A stretch of DNA of 64,000 nt, from assembly GCA_943737045.1 (NCBI GenBank), contig CALSFV010000344.1:186001-250000 (forward strand), given 5' to 3'. The stretch's first letter is position 1, and each line of letters starts with the position of its first letter. The DNA is from Parapristionchus giblindavisi. Taxonomy: Eukaryota; Nematoda; Chromadorea; Rhabditida; Diplogasteridae. Below the pieces are notes generated by a model that made no database searches, had not been told where the DNA came from, and worked only from the letters and a program-made list of their open reading frames with translations. A program made the position numbers and the translations under genes. This document shows, piece after piece, positions 11,708-24,845 of this stretch.

Positions 11708-13800
11708 TTGATGATTATTAAATGATAATTTTAATAATATTATTCCACCGTATTCTCATATTCAGGTCGTGATGAAAAAGTGGGCAATTTCCCTGTGAGA
11801 ATGCTCGTTATTCTAGTCAAATTGGCCAAACTAATCGAACACAAGAAGACCCTTGTCAAGTATATTTTCATTATTTATTTGATTAATATAAATAGAATAA
11901 ATCGATATCGAGGACCCAATATTGGATCTTTATTTTCTCGTGTAATATTTTAATATAATAGAGTATGTTATTGTTGTAATTTTGAGCTATCATCCAATTG
12001 TCATTATAGTTAATATCAACACATATTTATGAAAGGGAATATTTTTAAATCAATTAATTTGTAAATTTGTAGGCATTTATCGGAGTTGAATGCAGAGGCA
12101 GAGAAGATTAATCTCGTCAGTGATTCATATGCATTCTCATTCCAGGTAATATATCTATTCATTATTCATTCTTATTTCATTTCATCAGTCATAATTAATA
12201 GGATATTAATAGGATATAGGATATATATGTTTCGTTAATGATCTGACTGTTTCCATGAAATAGTGTACACATCTATAACAGTGTACATATCATACGTGGG
12301 CAACCTTTGCCGCTGGAAATTAAAATCGGGTGGGTCGTTCGCAAAAATCGGGGGAGGGTGGGCGCAATAATTTAATTTTACAGTGAGTTTTGGTTAAATG
12401 GTTTTCATTTTTGAGTGAATTTTAGCTAAATCGGGTGGGTCGGGTGCCAAAACCGGATGGGTCTTGCCGCTAGCGGCAATGCCGCCCACGTATGGTACAT
12501 ATCTATAAGTTCATGTTATTTTTATTATTCTTCTATTTATTTTTGTGTAATTAATAATAAATTGATCATTATCTTCAGGAAAAATATGCTCATGTCCTTG
12601 TGGATCTCGAATCAGTGAATAAACAGATGACTACATTCCTAACTGGTATACAAGAATACTACACACAATTATTACCACAACTATCTGAGGTATCATCTAT
12701 CCCCCATAATATTTCATAGACGTAGCGGCCGAAACACCATAGGGCACATTACTAGTTAACTTATTTAATCAAAACATTTATATTTAAAGTGCATGCATAC
12801 TTATTCTTGTACATCTATTAATAATATTAATTTAATAGCCTAATATGTTTCAAACCAAATCATTAGGAATTAATAAAGGATTTTAGGATCCTAAAAATTG
12901 AGGAAGATGAAGTACATATCATTAATCATTATAGTTAGCTTAGTTAGTATAAACCGTTTCAAACCCCAAAGAGGCAGTTTTGATTAAATTCGCATATCCG
13001 CTGAATTTGAAGGTTTTGTAATAGCAAGAAGAGCAAGAGTTTTATACTAGCAAGAAACAAAGAGCAGGAATTGGAACGCTATGCACAAAGGAGCCTTCGA
13101 CCTAACGAATTCTTGATAAATGTGATTTAAATGTAAAATGTAAAAATACTAGCAAAAAGTTGACTGTGATTAACGCAATGTACTTCATTTTCCTCAATTT
13201 CTACGATCCTAAAACCATTCGTTTGTAAACGATTAGTTCTCTTTTATCATTTTCTTCTATATTCCATATGAATATTAATAAGATTCATTCATTATATGGC
13301 ATAATATGAATGAATTCAGGTACCAGTAACATCTCGACCAGAAGCTCTTCGTAAGTTGTGTATCACTCATGCTCGTCAGATTGTCAAACATTGTAATAAC
13401 GGGTTGAATGTGAAACACAAAGGTGCTATGTCATTGGTCACTAGTCTGACCTCGTTGTTACTCCAGGTGAGCTTGAGTGGATACTGTAATTTACTGATTG
13501 ATTACTTTGTTTAGGTTCGTTCACTTGGACAACAACGTTGTTCAGCACTTGATTTGAATACTCTAAGTGAATCATTGAATGAGATTCGATCGAAGATTGC
13601 ACCACAGAATATAGCTGCCTTCCAGGTTAGACATTCATTCAATCTATAGATTACTGTATAATATGAGGATAATGTAATCACATCAAATGAACTATACTGT
13701 CTTTCATTACGATACCGTAATCTCTTTTTCATTGAAGGACTACGTAGAAGTACATATGAAGCAAATACATAATATGATGATCAATGCCGGTGGACTCTAA
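9474..13800 (+). CDS. lin-9: LIN-9, MuvB core subunit (DIRP domain)
   Basis: Eighteen exons (9474-9604, 9728-9840, 9896-9954, 10005-10061, 10126-10233, 10282-10441, 10535-10641, 10828-10913, 11163-11277, 11324-11383, 11433-11504, 11565-11631, 11766-11859, 12073-12145, 12579-12689, 13320-13466, 13515-13625, 13738-13800) give 577 residues, the normal size for LIN9. After a Pro-rich, AT-hook-like N-terminus (GRGRGRPP, residues 44-51) comes the DIRP domain (NLLKLP, SFPNLKTRRLTRTEWRTVRR, GKPRRCSSAFLEEER), a Tudor-like segment (VYAGHIDAVLPDAYRITF), a coiled-coil stretch and the C-terminal SLVTSLTSLLLQVRSLGQ helix. LIN-9 scaffolds MuvB and joins DREAM and Myb complexes that switch cell-cycle genes in the nucleus. 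ATG follows an acceptor (ttcag) by three bases. The acceptors of exons 6, 10 and 18 are GAG or AAG types; exon 10 could instead begin at 11339. Confidence 0.95.
11636..11707. repeat. (ATT)n microsatellite
   Basis: About 23 uninterrupted TTA/ATT triplets inside lin-9 intron 12. Confidence 0.95.
12295..12490. mobile_element. MITE with CGTGGGC ends, in lin-9 intron 14
   Basis: The ends CGTGGGC and GCCCACG are inverted and flanked by TA on both sides, as expected for a Tc1/mariner-type target. The interior repeats AAATCGGGTGGGTCG and a GCCGCTAGCGGC palindrome. There is no coding capacity. Related copies lie at 45347-45522 and 45987-46063 and in the 1-4 kb repeat field. Confidence 0.85.
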
Positions 13801-14694
13801 ATGTACTAAAGATCTGAAATTATCGATTTATTGATTGTACAAGTTTATGAAAATGATGTGGACTCTTCCATGTTGATCTTTTCCATGTTATGAGCATTTG
13901 ATGCACAGTATGATCGATTACTTTAACTCTAATGATCTCATTCTTTGTATTTCGCACGCAATTTCCATCATTCAAACATTCTCCCCTTCCCCTTCTAACA
14001 ACGTCTAGAGATTCTACCTCTTAGGTATTATCGATCTAATTAGTTCATCTATAAATATCGACTAAATGTCAATATATCTCTTTCCTCTCTTTATACGTTC
14101 TAATCTGTTCTATTGTAAGTGATCATTTATCACAAGGTGCTCTCATCAATATCTAGGTATAGATAATAATAATAGATAAATTAACTTATTATTGTTGTTT
14201 ATCGCAACACGTGTGAAAAAATTAGGACGATTGTGTGAAATTAGGACGATTGTGTGATTAGAATAATATATTTGGTGAACTCTATAATCAATCTCTATCA
14301 ATAAATACAATGGATAATTCTGTATCAACATTCCACTTATAAGTTACCGTAATTGAGTACGTTTACTGTACAATATGTATCACATGTAACGTGTAAAATG
14401 TGTAAAAGAAGAAGAAAGAAATACAAGATTGAATAGTATTAAATCACCGGTATTTTCCAATGAGAGTAGAAGATATCAAATAACAAAAAAGGATGGAGAC
14501 AGGGTGAAGGAGAGGGCGTGGCTAAGGCTTCGAGTCGTCAATCGATATTTGATTGCGATGAAGGAAAAGAGGAATGGCTTTGGTAGGGCTATTTTTGTTA
14601 TAGGAATGATCAATAGTGAGGGGTGATCTACAGTTAACAAGAATCAATCAATAATAGGAATCATATAAAACGAATCAAAATGAGATACATACAA
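13801..14694. other. Intergenic, convergent 3' ends
   Basis: This lies between the lin-9 stop and the transporter stop. It is AT-rich, with a few TACTGTA/TACCGTA words and ATCGATTGAT runs. There is no AATAAA close to either stop. I see no gene. Confidence 0.6.
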
Positions 14695-17600
14695 TTAGAC
14701 CTGATCTGGATGAGAGAAAGCATCAATGATGGCTATGATGTTAGTGTATACACCTGTAAGACAAACATATTATTCATTATATCGAAGATGAAAAGAATTC
14801 AATCAATACGAGAAACTTATGACCAGTAATACTAAGATGATTAGTACCTACCAAGACTAGTTCTTCATTTATTATCAATCAACAATCTTACTATTCTACC
14901 GTATACTCATCTAATACCAATCAAAATCTTTTATTATTAATCAATAATCTTACTATTCTACCGTATATCTATTAGCAATCAATATCCTAGCTGTTTTACC
15001 ATATACTCACCAGCAATTATACAGAATAATCCTATGCAGATAACGAAACAATTAATAGCTATCTTCCACATTCTCTCACGATATGTCAATAGACTCTGAA
15101 ACGGTAATCGATCAATCGATATGACGTTATATTCTACAGTATACCTTCCAATCCGTCCAGAATGTAATCATTTCGAATATGGGTGGATAGACCAGAGCAC
15201 AAAGAGTACCAGAAGTCACTCCAATAAGAGGAATCATAATCTCCAGTCGAGGAATCAATACAGCCATTGCATATGTAACCATTACCCAGAAGATACGGAA
15301 ACCCTGAGATTATTGATCGATTGACAGACTCAAAGATCAAGTTCACACCTTATCTACAAGGAACTTGGAGCAATTGGGAAATCTTGCCGTGAATTTCCTT
15401 CTGAATCCATTGAAGAACATATCAAACACGACGTATCTACAAGGTAGAGTACGATAATCATTGAGATATTCAATAAATAAATATGAATAATCTACAGTAA
15501 TGACATACAATGCAATCGAGTGTCCAAGTAGAGCTTGGATCATGAGGAAGACGCTTACTGTAGAATACAGACTGAAAAGAGAATGAGATGGATCAAAGAT
15601 CAAAGATTAATGTTACCCATCAGCAGGAACATTGGTAGTGATTGTGGGCATAGTCGCATCTCCAAAGGCAGAGTAACCTATAAGGAAAAATGATTAAAGA
15701 GTCGAAATCTTTTTCCATGATCGATTCTCATTAACAAATTGATATGTAATTGAATAAAAAAATATATAAAGATATAATACCATAGAATCCGATGGCAGTC
15801 ATGAAAGCTGAACAAATTATCATTGTAGTTGGAAGAACTCCAAATGGAGCAAGAAAGTCCTCTGGTGTAGCTAATTTGTTCTCCACGGGAAGAATCTATA
15901 TACGGAGAGGAATGATTCGATTATTTGTATGAAGATATTTTAAGAGTATGGTTCATTAAAGAATCTTTAATTCAAATAAATACTAAAGAATGAGACGATT
16001 ACGGTAGTTAGATCTTTAATGAATGATGAATCAATCGATATTAATCAATCGATATGAATCAATCGATATGAATGAGGAGACTAACCATAGTCTGTCCTTC
16101 AAAAGCATACATAGCCATTCCAATCATTGTAACAACTCCCGTGAAGTTCGTCACAAATGGTAATTCAGCATGATGAGAAGGTTGACTGGAATATAGAACA
16201 ATGTTATAGTGTAAGAAATGGAATATTCAATCAATTTTCTTTTATAAATTAAGCTATTAGATGGTAACGACAATGATTCTAATAGTTGTGTTGTATAGTT
16301 CATAGATAAGATAATATACTACACAACTATAGTATAATATTTACTCCAACTATTTCTATAATACGAAAGCTTCTCAGATAGAAGACAAATTATGATATGA
16401 CCATATTTGTTTATATAGCCAAATGGACAACACTATATCGCAATACATTTTGTTCCTAATAAATCATAAAGCACAATCATATCTTCTCATTCATTTCATT
16501 TTTCTACGATCAATAATCAATAGACATACCGTATACAAAACTGCATAATAACGAAGGCTCCAGCAATAAAGAAGACTGATGAGATCAAGGCGAAGAATGA
16601 TACCACTCGCATCTCAAATAATATCGATTGATTCATCTATAATAATAGATAAGTACTGTACCTCAGTGAACATATTCGTGGAAATGATGAATATGAGTGC
16701 GATACTCGCCATGATAATCACATCTGTATGTCGATCAGTCGAAAATTTAGGCAGAAGGAACGCCTGAAAAACAAGGAATTAATCGATAAGTTATTGATTG
16801 AACTGATTCAGGATTAGAGATGAAAGCAATCGATAACAATACCGTACCATATTATCAGAGATGAAAAGAATGGCGACACTGCACATTCCAAGTTGATAGA
16901 AGAGAATGGTGACATTGACAACGTACCTGAAGACAGGAAGATAGAATAAAGATAAAATAATGAAACAAATCAAATTTGTTAAACTATTATTTAGATAGTC
17001 TAATAGTGATAATAAGCATAGCACATAGATATACAAAAAAACCATTCGTCGAACGTCATTTAAATAGAATATGTTCTTGATTAACGGTAAAGTACTTCCT
17101 AATTGATAGAAGAAATAAGTGAAAAGATGTTACAACAACGTCTATCTATCATAATAATAAAGACTAATCATCTAATCAAAGATAGAGTAATTACATTATT
17201 GCTTTGCTGTTATTCCTCAAGAATCGAATATCACTGTAGTCACAAACTTTCTTAGCGAAGTGACCATAGTCAAGGGCTGATCTCTCTGATCTACAATACA
17301 TATCAATTAATCAATAAATCAATAATACAGGAAGGAATCAAGGAATGAGATATACTTCTTTGCGAGATGCTGCGATGATCGAACGAGAATGTGATTACCG
17401 TACCAGTTGAAACCAGCGATTACAAAAGACATAATAAAGGACATCTGAAATGTATAAAGATAACAATCAATAACCAGGTTTCACCAATCAATCAATAATC
17501 AATACTCACCCATAGACCTCCCAGCTTCCAAGCATACGGTAGGGAGAAACAGCCAGCATTAAACATTGCCTTAGATAGAGTCATCACCGCTCTGAATAGA

Positions 17601-17784
17601 ATACAGTATGACTAAAAAAAGTATCCAGGATACTGTCAATACAATCAATAAATCGATATAGTAATCGTTTATCACCGTACCTGGTGGGAGATATGACGTC
17701 GCCCTCTCGTACATTTCTATTGACTAATGATCTACCATCATTATTCTCATCGACGACTACAGACGGAGGAGCCTCGTCTGCCAT
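14695..17784 (-). CDS. SLC36/PAT-type amino-acid transporter (Aa_trans)
   Basis: Fifteen exons (17784-17681, 17591-17510, 17444-17356, 17290-17195, 16926-16848, 16763-16662, 16612-16530, 16185-16086, 15895-15781, 15677-15617, 15571-15509, 15436-15349, 15303-15145, 15095-15011, 14753-14695) encode 454 residues. After a 35-residue hydrophilic N-terminus come about eleven membrane segments. Diagnostic pieces are TLSKAMFNAGCFSLPYAWK (first helix, about residues 40-58), MAMYAFEGQTMILPVENK in the middle and FYGYSAFGD after it. SLC36-class carriers move small amino acids, often with protons, across the plasma or lysosomal membrane; the substrate cannot be read here. The start follows an acceptor (TTGATTAG) by one base. 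Exon 7 uses a TTTGAG acceptor. Several donors read GTACGGT. Confidence 0.92.
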
Positions 17785-19436
17785 TCTAATCAATAATTGA
17801 TTGATTGAATAGAAACAATAATTAATCGATCGATAGAGAATCAAAGAAGAGCTAAATTGATAGTGTTGTAAAAGAAATCCATTGGATGAAGAGAACATTT
17901 AAAGGAAAGAGAGAATGAGATAGATGAGGGATGAAACCCATAATGAGGTGAAATGTATAGATGGAGAGTAGATACAATAGATAGAGATTTGTAATTCTTG
18001 TCATAAAAACCCAATAGAGAAGCTATATTTCTTTCCCATTTCACAATCTTTCCACTTCTTTCATGATTCATTAGAATATTAGTAAGGAGTGGCGATGTTT
18101 TAGGATTCAATTCGTTGCTAATGAACAAATTGATGAATAGAAGAAGAAGAGAATAATGATATCATTAAACAAATTGAAAAATTGAAGGGAAAAGAGGAAA
18201 ATGATGAAGATAACGGAGAAAGTGATACAAAAATGGATGATGAAGGAAAGAAAAGTGAGTCAGTCTAGGATGGATGGTTGGAGAGATAGAGAGGGAGAGG
18301 GAGAGAGAGGGAGAGTAAGCGCTGCTTGAACAGGGAGAGGGAGGGGGGATACAAAGACAGAGATCGATTGAGGGAATGACGGAATGAAAAGAGAATATGA
18401 AGAGAAGGCAGACTGTCACTTGAGAATGATGAAGGTAAAGAGAAGAGAAGAGTAGAAGGGATTGGGGCCAGTGAAGAATTGAAAGAGAGTGAGAGGGAGG
18501 GAGAAGAAGAGGGAGGGAGAAGAAGAGGGAGAGGGAGAGGGAGAGGGAGAAGGAGAGGGAGAGGGAGAAGGAGAGGGAGAGGGAGAAGGAGAGGGAGAGG
18601 GAGAAGGAGAGGGAGAGGGAGAGGGAGAATGGAAAGAGAGACGAACTACTTGTGCACTCAATACAATGAACAGCTGGAAGAGACAAGGAAAATGTGATGA
18701 ATTGAAAAGAAGAAGAGAAGAAGAAGAAGAGAGGGAGAAGGGAAGAAGGAGGGGGTGGACAGGATCACATTATGAGAACACTTTCTCTCATCCTAGGCAT
18801 GAATGCATGTTAGAGAGAGAGAGGAGAGAGTACATGTACTTGAGAGAATAGACAGACGGAGAGAGAGACCAAAGTGGTCAGAATGTACCGAGGTAAACAG
18901 GATACGAGATAGTATGAGGATAGAAGAGAGTTCAAAGAGAAAGAGAAATGGGGGTGAACGATACTGAAACGTATGATGATAAGTAAGTTCAAGTTGAAAT
19001 GTACCCATTCTAATTGGATGAGAGAGAGAGAAGAATAGGGAGAGAGCATGAACAAACTAAAGACTCTGTGAAAGAAATACGTCAGCGATAGAGAGAAGAA
19101 CGGGGTGAGGGACGAGACAGATAGAGAGATAGTTAGAGATGGAGATAGAGATAAAGATCAAACCATCAGTTGGTGAGAGAGATGATGAATCAACCATCAT
19201 TAGCTATCCTTATTGTTAGTAATATCGATCTAAGACTTAATTGATCTTTGATCTTTACAGATACACAACGACAGTATGTAATACTGTTATCACAGAAAAT
19301 ACGATTATTAAATTAGTAATAATGATGATTTATTCGTGATTGTATAGAGTATGGTACAAGAAAGACGAAGGTAAGAATGTACATGAATAACAGATATGTT
19401 AATGACAACAAAAGTATACAGATCAAAGATCAAAGA
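17785..19436. other. Intergenic, purine-rich + strand
   Basis: Upstream region of the transporter and downstream region of the deacetylase gene. From about 17900 to 19170 the + strand is dominated by GAGAGA/GAAGA runs. Long open frames here on both strands are low-complexity artefacts. Confidence 0.6.
18481..18632. repeat. (GAGGGA)n microsatellite
   Basis: About 150 bp of GAGGGA/GAGAAG units. The repetition creates spurious Arg/Gly/Glu and Ser/Pro open frames on both strands. Confidence 0.95.
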
Positions 19437-21744
19437 TTAAGTAGAGTAGACACAACGTCCTCCAATGAAAGTGGCATGAATATTAATATCATTATCGATT
19501 AGTACGAGGTCAGCATCACTTCCATGAGATAGATTACCCTTTCGTGATAAGATACCAAGGAGACTCGCTAGAAATGATAAGAATATTGGTTGATAAGAAT
19601 AGACTTCATCATCAATTATTCCATTTACTATTCACAATGAATATACTTCACCCAAACTATTCTACACGATTGCATCACCTAAGTAATCAATATTTCGATT
19701 AATTAAATTATATTAGTAAGATTGACTAGCCATCCTAGAAATTGCATAAATCTTATCCTACAGTAACCCAGGACAAGATATCAATCAATATGAATTATGT
19801 ACAGTACCTGGTTTAGCAGTAGCTGCTAGAAGAGCTTCTTCAATTGAACATCGAGCAGCCTTCATCAAATGACGAATACAGAATGGCATTGAAGCTACGC
19901 TGAACAACACTCATTCTTACTCTAATCAATCGATATTTCAATCTACCGTAACCCCATCATAACATGTACCGTACCTTCCAGCCGTGGTATCAGTTCCTTC
20001 GACAACAGCCTTGATACCCTTAACATGTACTCTTTGTACACCTAATACATGACTCCCCTCTCCCATTCCAAGTGCAGCTATCGCATCTGTCACAAGAATC
20101 AAACCATTTGGTGATGTACTGTAAACATATTATTCACTACCAGAGTACTGTAATCAGGAATATCGATCGACAACTGACCGGAAAGCAACTCTGAGTGCAC
20201 TATCATGAGTATGAATCCCATCCGAGATAATACCGTAGTAAGTTTGTCTATCTCGAGGCAAATACTTTGATGTGAGAATTCCAATCAATCCAGGATCACG
20301 ATGATGATACTGTAAATATGAGATATTGATTGAATAATTGAGAAAATTAACAATCGAACCGATTGCATGGCATTAAAGAGATGCGTGATACAGCTCGCTC
20401 CTGCAGCGATTCCAGCCTCGCCCGCTTCGAGACCAGCAGATGAATGACCAAGGGATACGGTAATACCTCGTGAGTGAAGAATCGATATCGCCTGAATCAA
20501 TAAACATATTAAATCGATGGATACATCCTTACATCGAGTGCTCCAGGCAGTTCAGGTGCGATGGTTACGAGAGCGAGATTCTTCGTGATTCCATAAACAT
20601 CATCAATTTCCTTTTCAGCAGATGGTTCAAGTGTTCCACGAATGAATCGTTCAGGATGGGCACCTTTCTTGGCTACAGATATGAATGGACCTTCAACGTG
20701 AGCACCTGAATTGTAGACCTTTATGAATTCTGGGTTTTGTCAACTGATGATTACTTTCCGGTAGGACATTCATATTCGCTATTCATCAACGAATTAAATA
20801 TTGATTGATATTATGGATTGGTGCGTACATATCACTTACCGAGTATACCAGCTCCATTTTCGTCTCCATCACGAGGATACAAATGAGGAAGAACCTGAGG
20901 AACTATGAATTTAGAAGTGCAATAGAGAAAGGGAATCAACTATCATTATCACTAGAAATATTCTCATTACAAAAAGATGATAAGTGAAAGAGTACGAGAG
21001 ATAAGAAACGCAATAGAAACACAATTCGAATGAATTTTGAGACTCTCATTTTTAATTGACGAAATTCATTACAGTACACCATGATCATGAAATGACTTAT
21101 TGATCGAAAATATTATTAAATATAATTTTTGTACCGAATGATATGTTTCAGGCGATGACGTGATAACGGTGGGCGCGAAACTTGTAACTCCGTCTTTGAG
21201 TAGATTAAATGCAACCATTGAAAGACCCTAAATATTTATTTATATTTTTGAACTTTGAAAATTCTTAAACCTTGAGATATTCGTCCTTGTTTCCAGTCCA
21301 TGTTGAAAAATCGAATCCGAAGCCCCCTGAATTTCAATAATTTATGAATCAATCGATATTCAACGTACCATTGATTTGAATATCTATGAATCCAGGAGAA
21401 AGAATCAAGCCACAACAATCGACCTGAAAGGTAGTACTGTAATTTAAATGTCTGATCATATCTACCGTATCCTATGACTATCGAGTAGTTTACGCACCTG
21501 TAGATCAGCAGCCTTTCTTTCTTCCCAGAATACTTTGGCCGCATCAAGGATTTTTCCATCACGAAACTAAATATGATCATTGTACAAAACATAATAGGAG
21601 TGAATAACAATAGTGATAAGAGAGACATACCCATACGTGTCTGTCCACTACTTGACCAGAATCAATCACACGACAATTGATCAATTGAACTAATCGACCA
21701 GGAATTATCGATCGAAGTAATGGATCATCATAACGGACACGCAT
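19437..21744 (-). CDS. N-acetylglucosamine-6-phosphate deacetylase (NagA/AMDHD2)
   Basis: Twelve exons (21744-21631, 21566-21498, 21423-21369, 21326-21271, 21227-21135, 20894-20840, 20705-20533, 20491-20360, 20309-20179, 20118-19975, 19899-19808, 19567-19437) encode 414 residues, close to animal AMDHD2 (about 409). The enzyme removes acetate from GlcNAc-6-phosphate in amino-sugar recycling in the cytosol. Visible landmarks: [16 protein letters not shown] (strand start of the barrel), [12 protein letters not shown], the metal ligand Glu in HVEGPF, His in SLGHSSA, His in [18 protein letters not shown], and the catalytic Asp in [12 protein letters not shown]. All are intact. The start follows an acceptor (CGGTAG) by three bases. 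It corresponds to the single-copy animal enzyme; there is no operon partner. Confidence 0.95.
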
Positions 21745-22716
21745 GATCTACCGAATAGGAAGAACTATCGATTGATATGAGCAATGAACCGATAGAATGA
21801 GAGAGAAATGAAAAGAATGAACAAACTATTAATGAGGGTCACAATCTATCTTATCATTGGCACTTTCGATTGATAAATTGACCCTGAACCATCCATGTCC
21901 TATAACTTCGTTGATCTACCCAATCAATCGATAATCAGGGAATAATAATGATTTGTTGATATACAATGGTACCTAGTTCTCTAAATCATAATAAACAGGA
22001 GATTATTTTGACATTAATTATAAGACTCCGTAGTTGACTACACGAGTGTTTATGGCCACAGGCTATTCTCCCCTTGATACAGTGAATGATTCAATCAAAA
22101 CATTCATATCTCTTTCTCTGCACTCTCTCATTTCCTAATTCACTCTCCTCTTCTCATCAAACTTGTTCTTGTCGAGAGTTCATTATCTTTTAAATCGTCA
22201 AACCAATTATCTAACTTTGAATATGATGATGTAATGCACATCCTGAAGTGTCTTTTTAAAGATTCTAATTGCTTTGTTATATGTTGATGTGTTCTATGGG
22301 TCACTTCCATATATTCTGTCTATATCCATTTATTATGTGTGAGAAAGGTCTAAAAGTATAACGACCAGTCCAAAAAAACAGTAGATGATATCCGATGAGA
22401 TGGATGGGAGAATTCAGTTTAGATCCTAGAGGGAGGGGAGAGGGAAAGGGAGGAGAGAGGAGAGGGAGGAGAGAGGAGAGGGAGGAGAGAGAGGGAGAGG
22501 GAGGGCAAAAGAGAAAGGGAGGAGAGAGGGAGAGAGTAACATCTGGATACAATATGTGTGTAGGACTCCCATCTCGACTGAGATAGAGAAGCAAGAATAA
22601 AAGAGGAGAAAATACCCGTAGTTAAGTGAATTATATCGATTGTTTCAAATGAAGTGATATTATATTGATTGGAATACAAAGTCAAATAAATAAGTTTCTA
22701 CATAATATCGATTGAT
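21745..22716. other. Intergenic between deacetylase and Twist
   Basis: There is no gene. It contains TGATTGAT runs and a GA-rich microsatellite. Confidence 0.6.
22420..22535. repeat. GAGGAGAGAGG purine microsatellite
   Basis: Imperfect GGGAGGAGAGAGG units over about 110 bp. Confidence 0.9.
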
Positions 22717-24307
22717 CTAGATATTGAATGGTTTCAACTCCGATACTGAACTTGTTTCGGATGATGATGTTGAATCCCATTGTTCCATTCGAGACCCATC
22801 ACAGAAATCTGAAGATCATTAGATTACGGTATGGATGAGCAATAGATGAAATCGATACTACACTCACATTTTATTGCACCCAAAGAGATTATCTTTCAAA
22901 GCACTTAAGACTGCCTCGTGACCCTCTGACACCTCTCTCTATGTAAGCTATACACTATCATAAACATTCTCTCTATTCATATCATATTGGACTCTCAACT
23001 GGATACTTACCGTATGCAGGATATGTTGTGTATATCGATCCATTCGAATAGATTGAACCTGATGAAGGTGTAGATGGAGTCATTCCATGGGCCATACCAC
23101 CTCTCCATAGATTGAATGTCGCCTAAAAGATCAAAGATCAAAGATCAAAGATCAATCATCGGAAGTTACAGTACCTGAAGACCGCCACAGTCTTTATCGA
23201 CCATCTCTGACGGGAACTTGCATTCATCACGTTTCACCTGAATACAGTATTCAATCGATAGAATGATCTAAAGATACCGTAATCAATAGATACAGTAACA
23301 ATACCTGATCAAGAAACCGTATGTAATCAGTGGCAATTCTCAGTGTATGAATCTTGCTTAATTTATCAGATGGAAGAGATGGAATAATTCGTCTGAGAGC
23401 AGTGAAGGCTTCATTTAATTCCTATAACAAATGAATGGAATAACATTCAAATCTCTTCTTTGAGAAGAGTAAAGAAAGTAATAGATTAGAGATGTCACAG
23501 AAGAGACGAAATGAAAGAGAAGAAGTAATGAAGTAGAGGTAAGAGGTGAGAAGAAGTAATGAAGTAGAGGTAAAAGGTGAGAAGAAGTAATGAAGTAGAG
23601 GTAAAAGGTGAGAAGAAGACAACGTTTTTGTATTGAAAGAAAGAAGTATTCTATGGTTCGTCTCCTTCTTCTCACTATTCATTTACGACTACACGGGAAT
23701 ATGAGACGGCGGGAATCAGATCAAAAGAGGGATATGGTAGGTCATAACTCGGCCAGATCTGGTGGTGGCGACTGGCAATACTTTCATAGACAATCAACGA
23801 AGAGATAAAGGGAGGAATATGGTTGGAATGGGAACATTGAGAAATTGTTGAAAGAAGTAATCAATAAAATTGAATTCATATCGATCGATATGACTCATCA
23901 AAAATCATTGTGCAAAAACTCTCGAAATTTTCAACTAATTTCGCATTTTCGGAGTTAAAAAGAAATAGATAATAATATCATACCTTAGTTCGCTGCCTTT
24001 CTCTCCTATTAGCACAAACTCGTTGGAATACTGCATCTTCTTCATTTCGTGCTGTTCGTCGAGCGTTCTGCAACGATTTCATCGGGTTACTGTAGATTGA
24101 ATTTTGTAAATGATTTGTATTAAACAAGCTACCTAAAATATATTGGACACTTTTAAGTCACACTTCTGAATAAATAATAGTCCTGATTGGAGGTTAAATG
24201 ATCGAACTGATCAAATTATCGATTGATTCGATCAATAATAACAATAAAACATAATCAAAAATAGTTACCTTTCTGACTTTCTTCTCTCCATTTGCATTAG
24301 AAGGCAT
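22717..24307 (-). CDS. hlh-8: Twist-family bHLH transcription factor
   Basis: Six exons (24307-24269, 24067-23984, 23421-23305, 23237-23175, 23122-23011, 22808-22717) give 168 residues; nematode HLH-8 is of similar size. The basic region [13 protein letters not shown] and helix-loop-helix ([20 protein letters not shown] then [12 protein letters not shown]) cover about residues 28-80 and are Twist-specific. Exon 5 carries NLWRGG, which may be the counterpart of the Twist C-terminal WR motif. Twist heterodimerises with Daughterless/E proteins and specifies mesoderm in the nucleus. A further exon candidate (about 22946-22868) is bounded by usable sites but would shift the last exon and stop early; I left it out. 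Intron 4 ends with a (GATCTTT)n tract. Confidence 0.92.
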
Positions 24308-24773
24308 AGATGAATGAACAAAGAAATAGTAGAAGTAGAAGATAGATAGACTAGAGAGAAAGATACTCAGATAGATCTTCTCTATCTCTTCTTCTTCTTC
24401 CTCTTCTTCTTCTACAGCTTCTCCTTAGACTCCGCCCCTTGTAGATTATACCTCATCTATTATTATATAATAAACTTATCAGCCTATGTTTTCATAATGC
24501 ATATGTACTTCGAATAACAATAATGTAACCATCGTAAGATATCACAGACAAGTAATCAATATAATAAGGTACATTATATCTTATTCAAAACTTTCAATCA
24601 ATTACTATTTTATTATGCAATGTATTAATAATTATTATTACTCCATTCTCCTTTCTATTGAAAGATCAATGCACTCTCTCACAGTCCGTTCTTTACGATC
24701 TTCTATCGTTCATCTTCTCCTTTCTCTCTCCTTCTCCCTTCACTTCTATGCGATTTTTGTTGTCCAAAAGTGT

Positions 24774-24845
24774 GGTCCCGTGGTGTAGCGGTTAGCACTC
24801 AGGACTCTGAATCCTGCGACGGGAGTTCAAATCTCCCCGGGACCT
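24774..24845 (+). tRNA. tRNA-Gln (anticodon CUG)
   Basis: The acceptor stem GGTCCCG pairs with CGGGACC. The A box is TGGTGTAGCGG, the anticodon stem CAGGA/TCCTG encloses CTCTGAA (anticodon CTG), and the B box is AGTTCAAATCT. A T-run follows at about 24850. No intron. All arms fold, so it should be functional. Confidence 0.95.

Noticed and set aside
18416..18851. Open frames of up to 173 codons on both strands
   Set aside because: They are products of the GAGGGA repeat (Ser/Pro/Leu or Arg/Gly/Glu runs); there are no splice sites and no conserved features.
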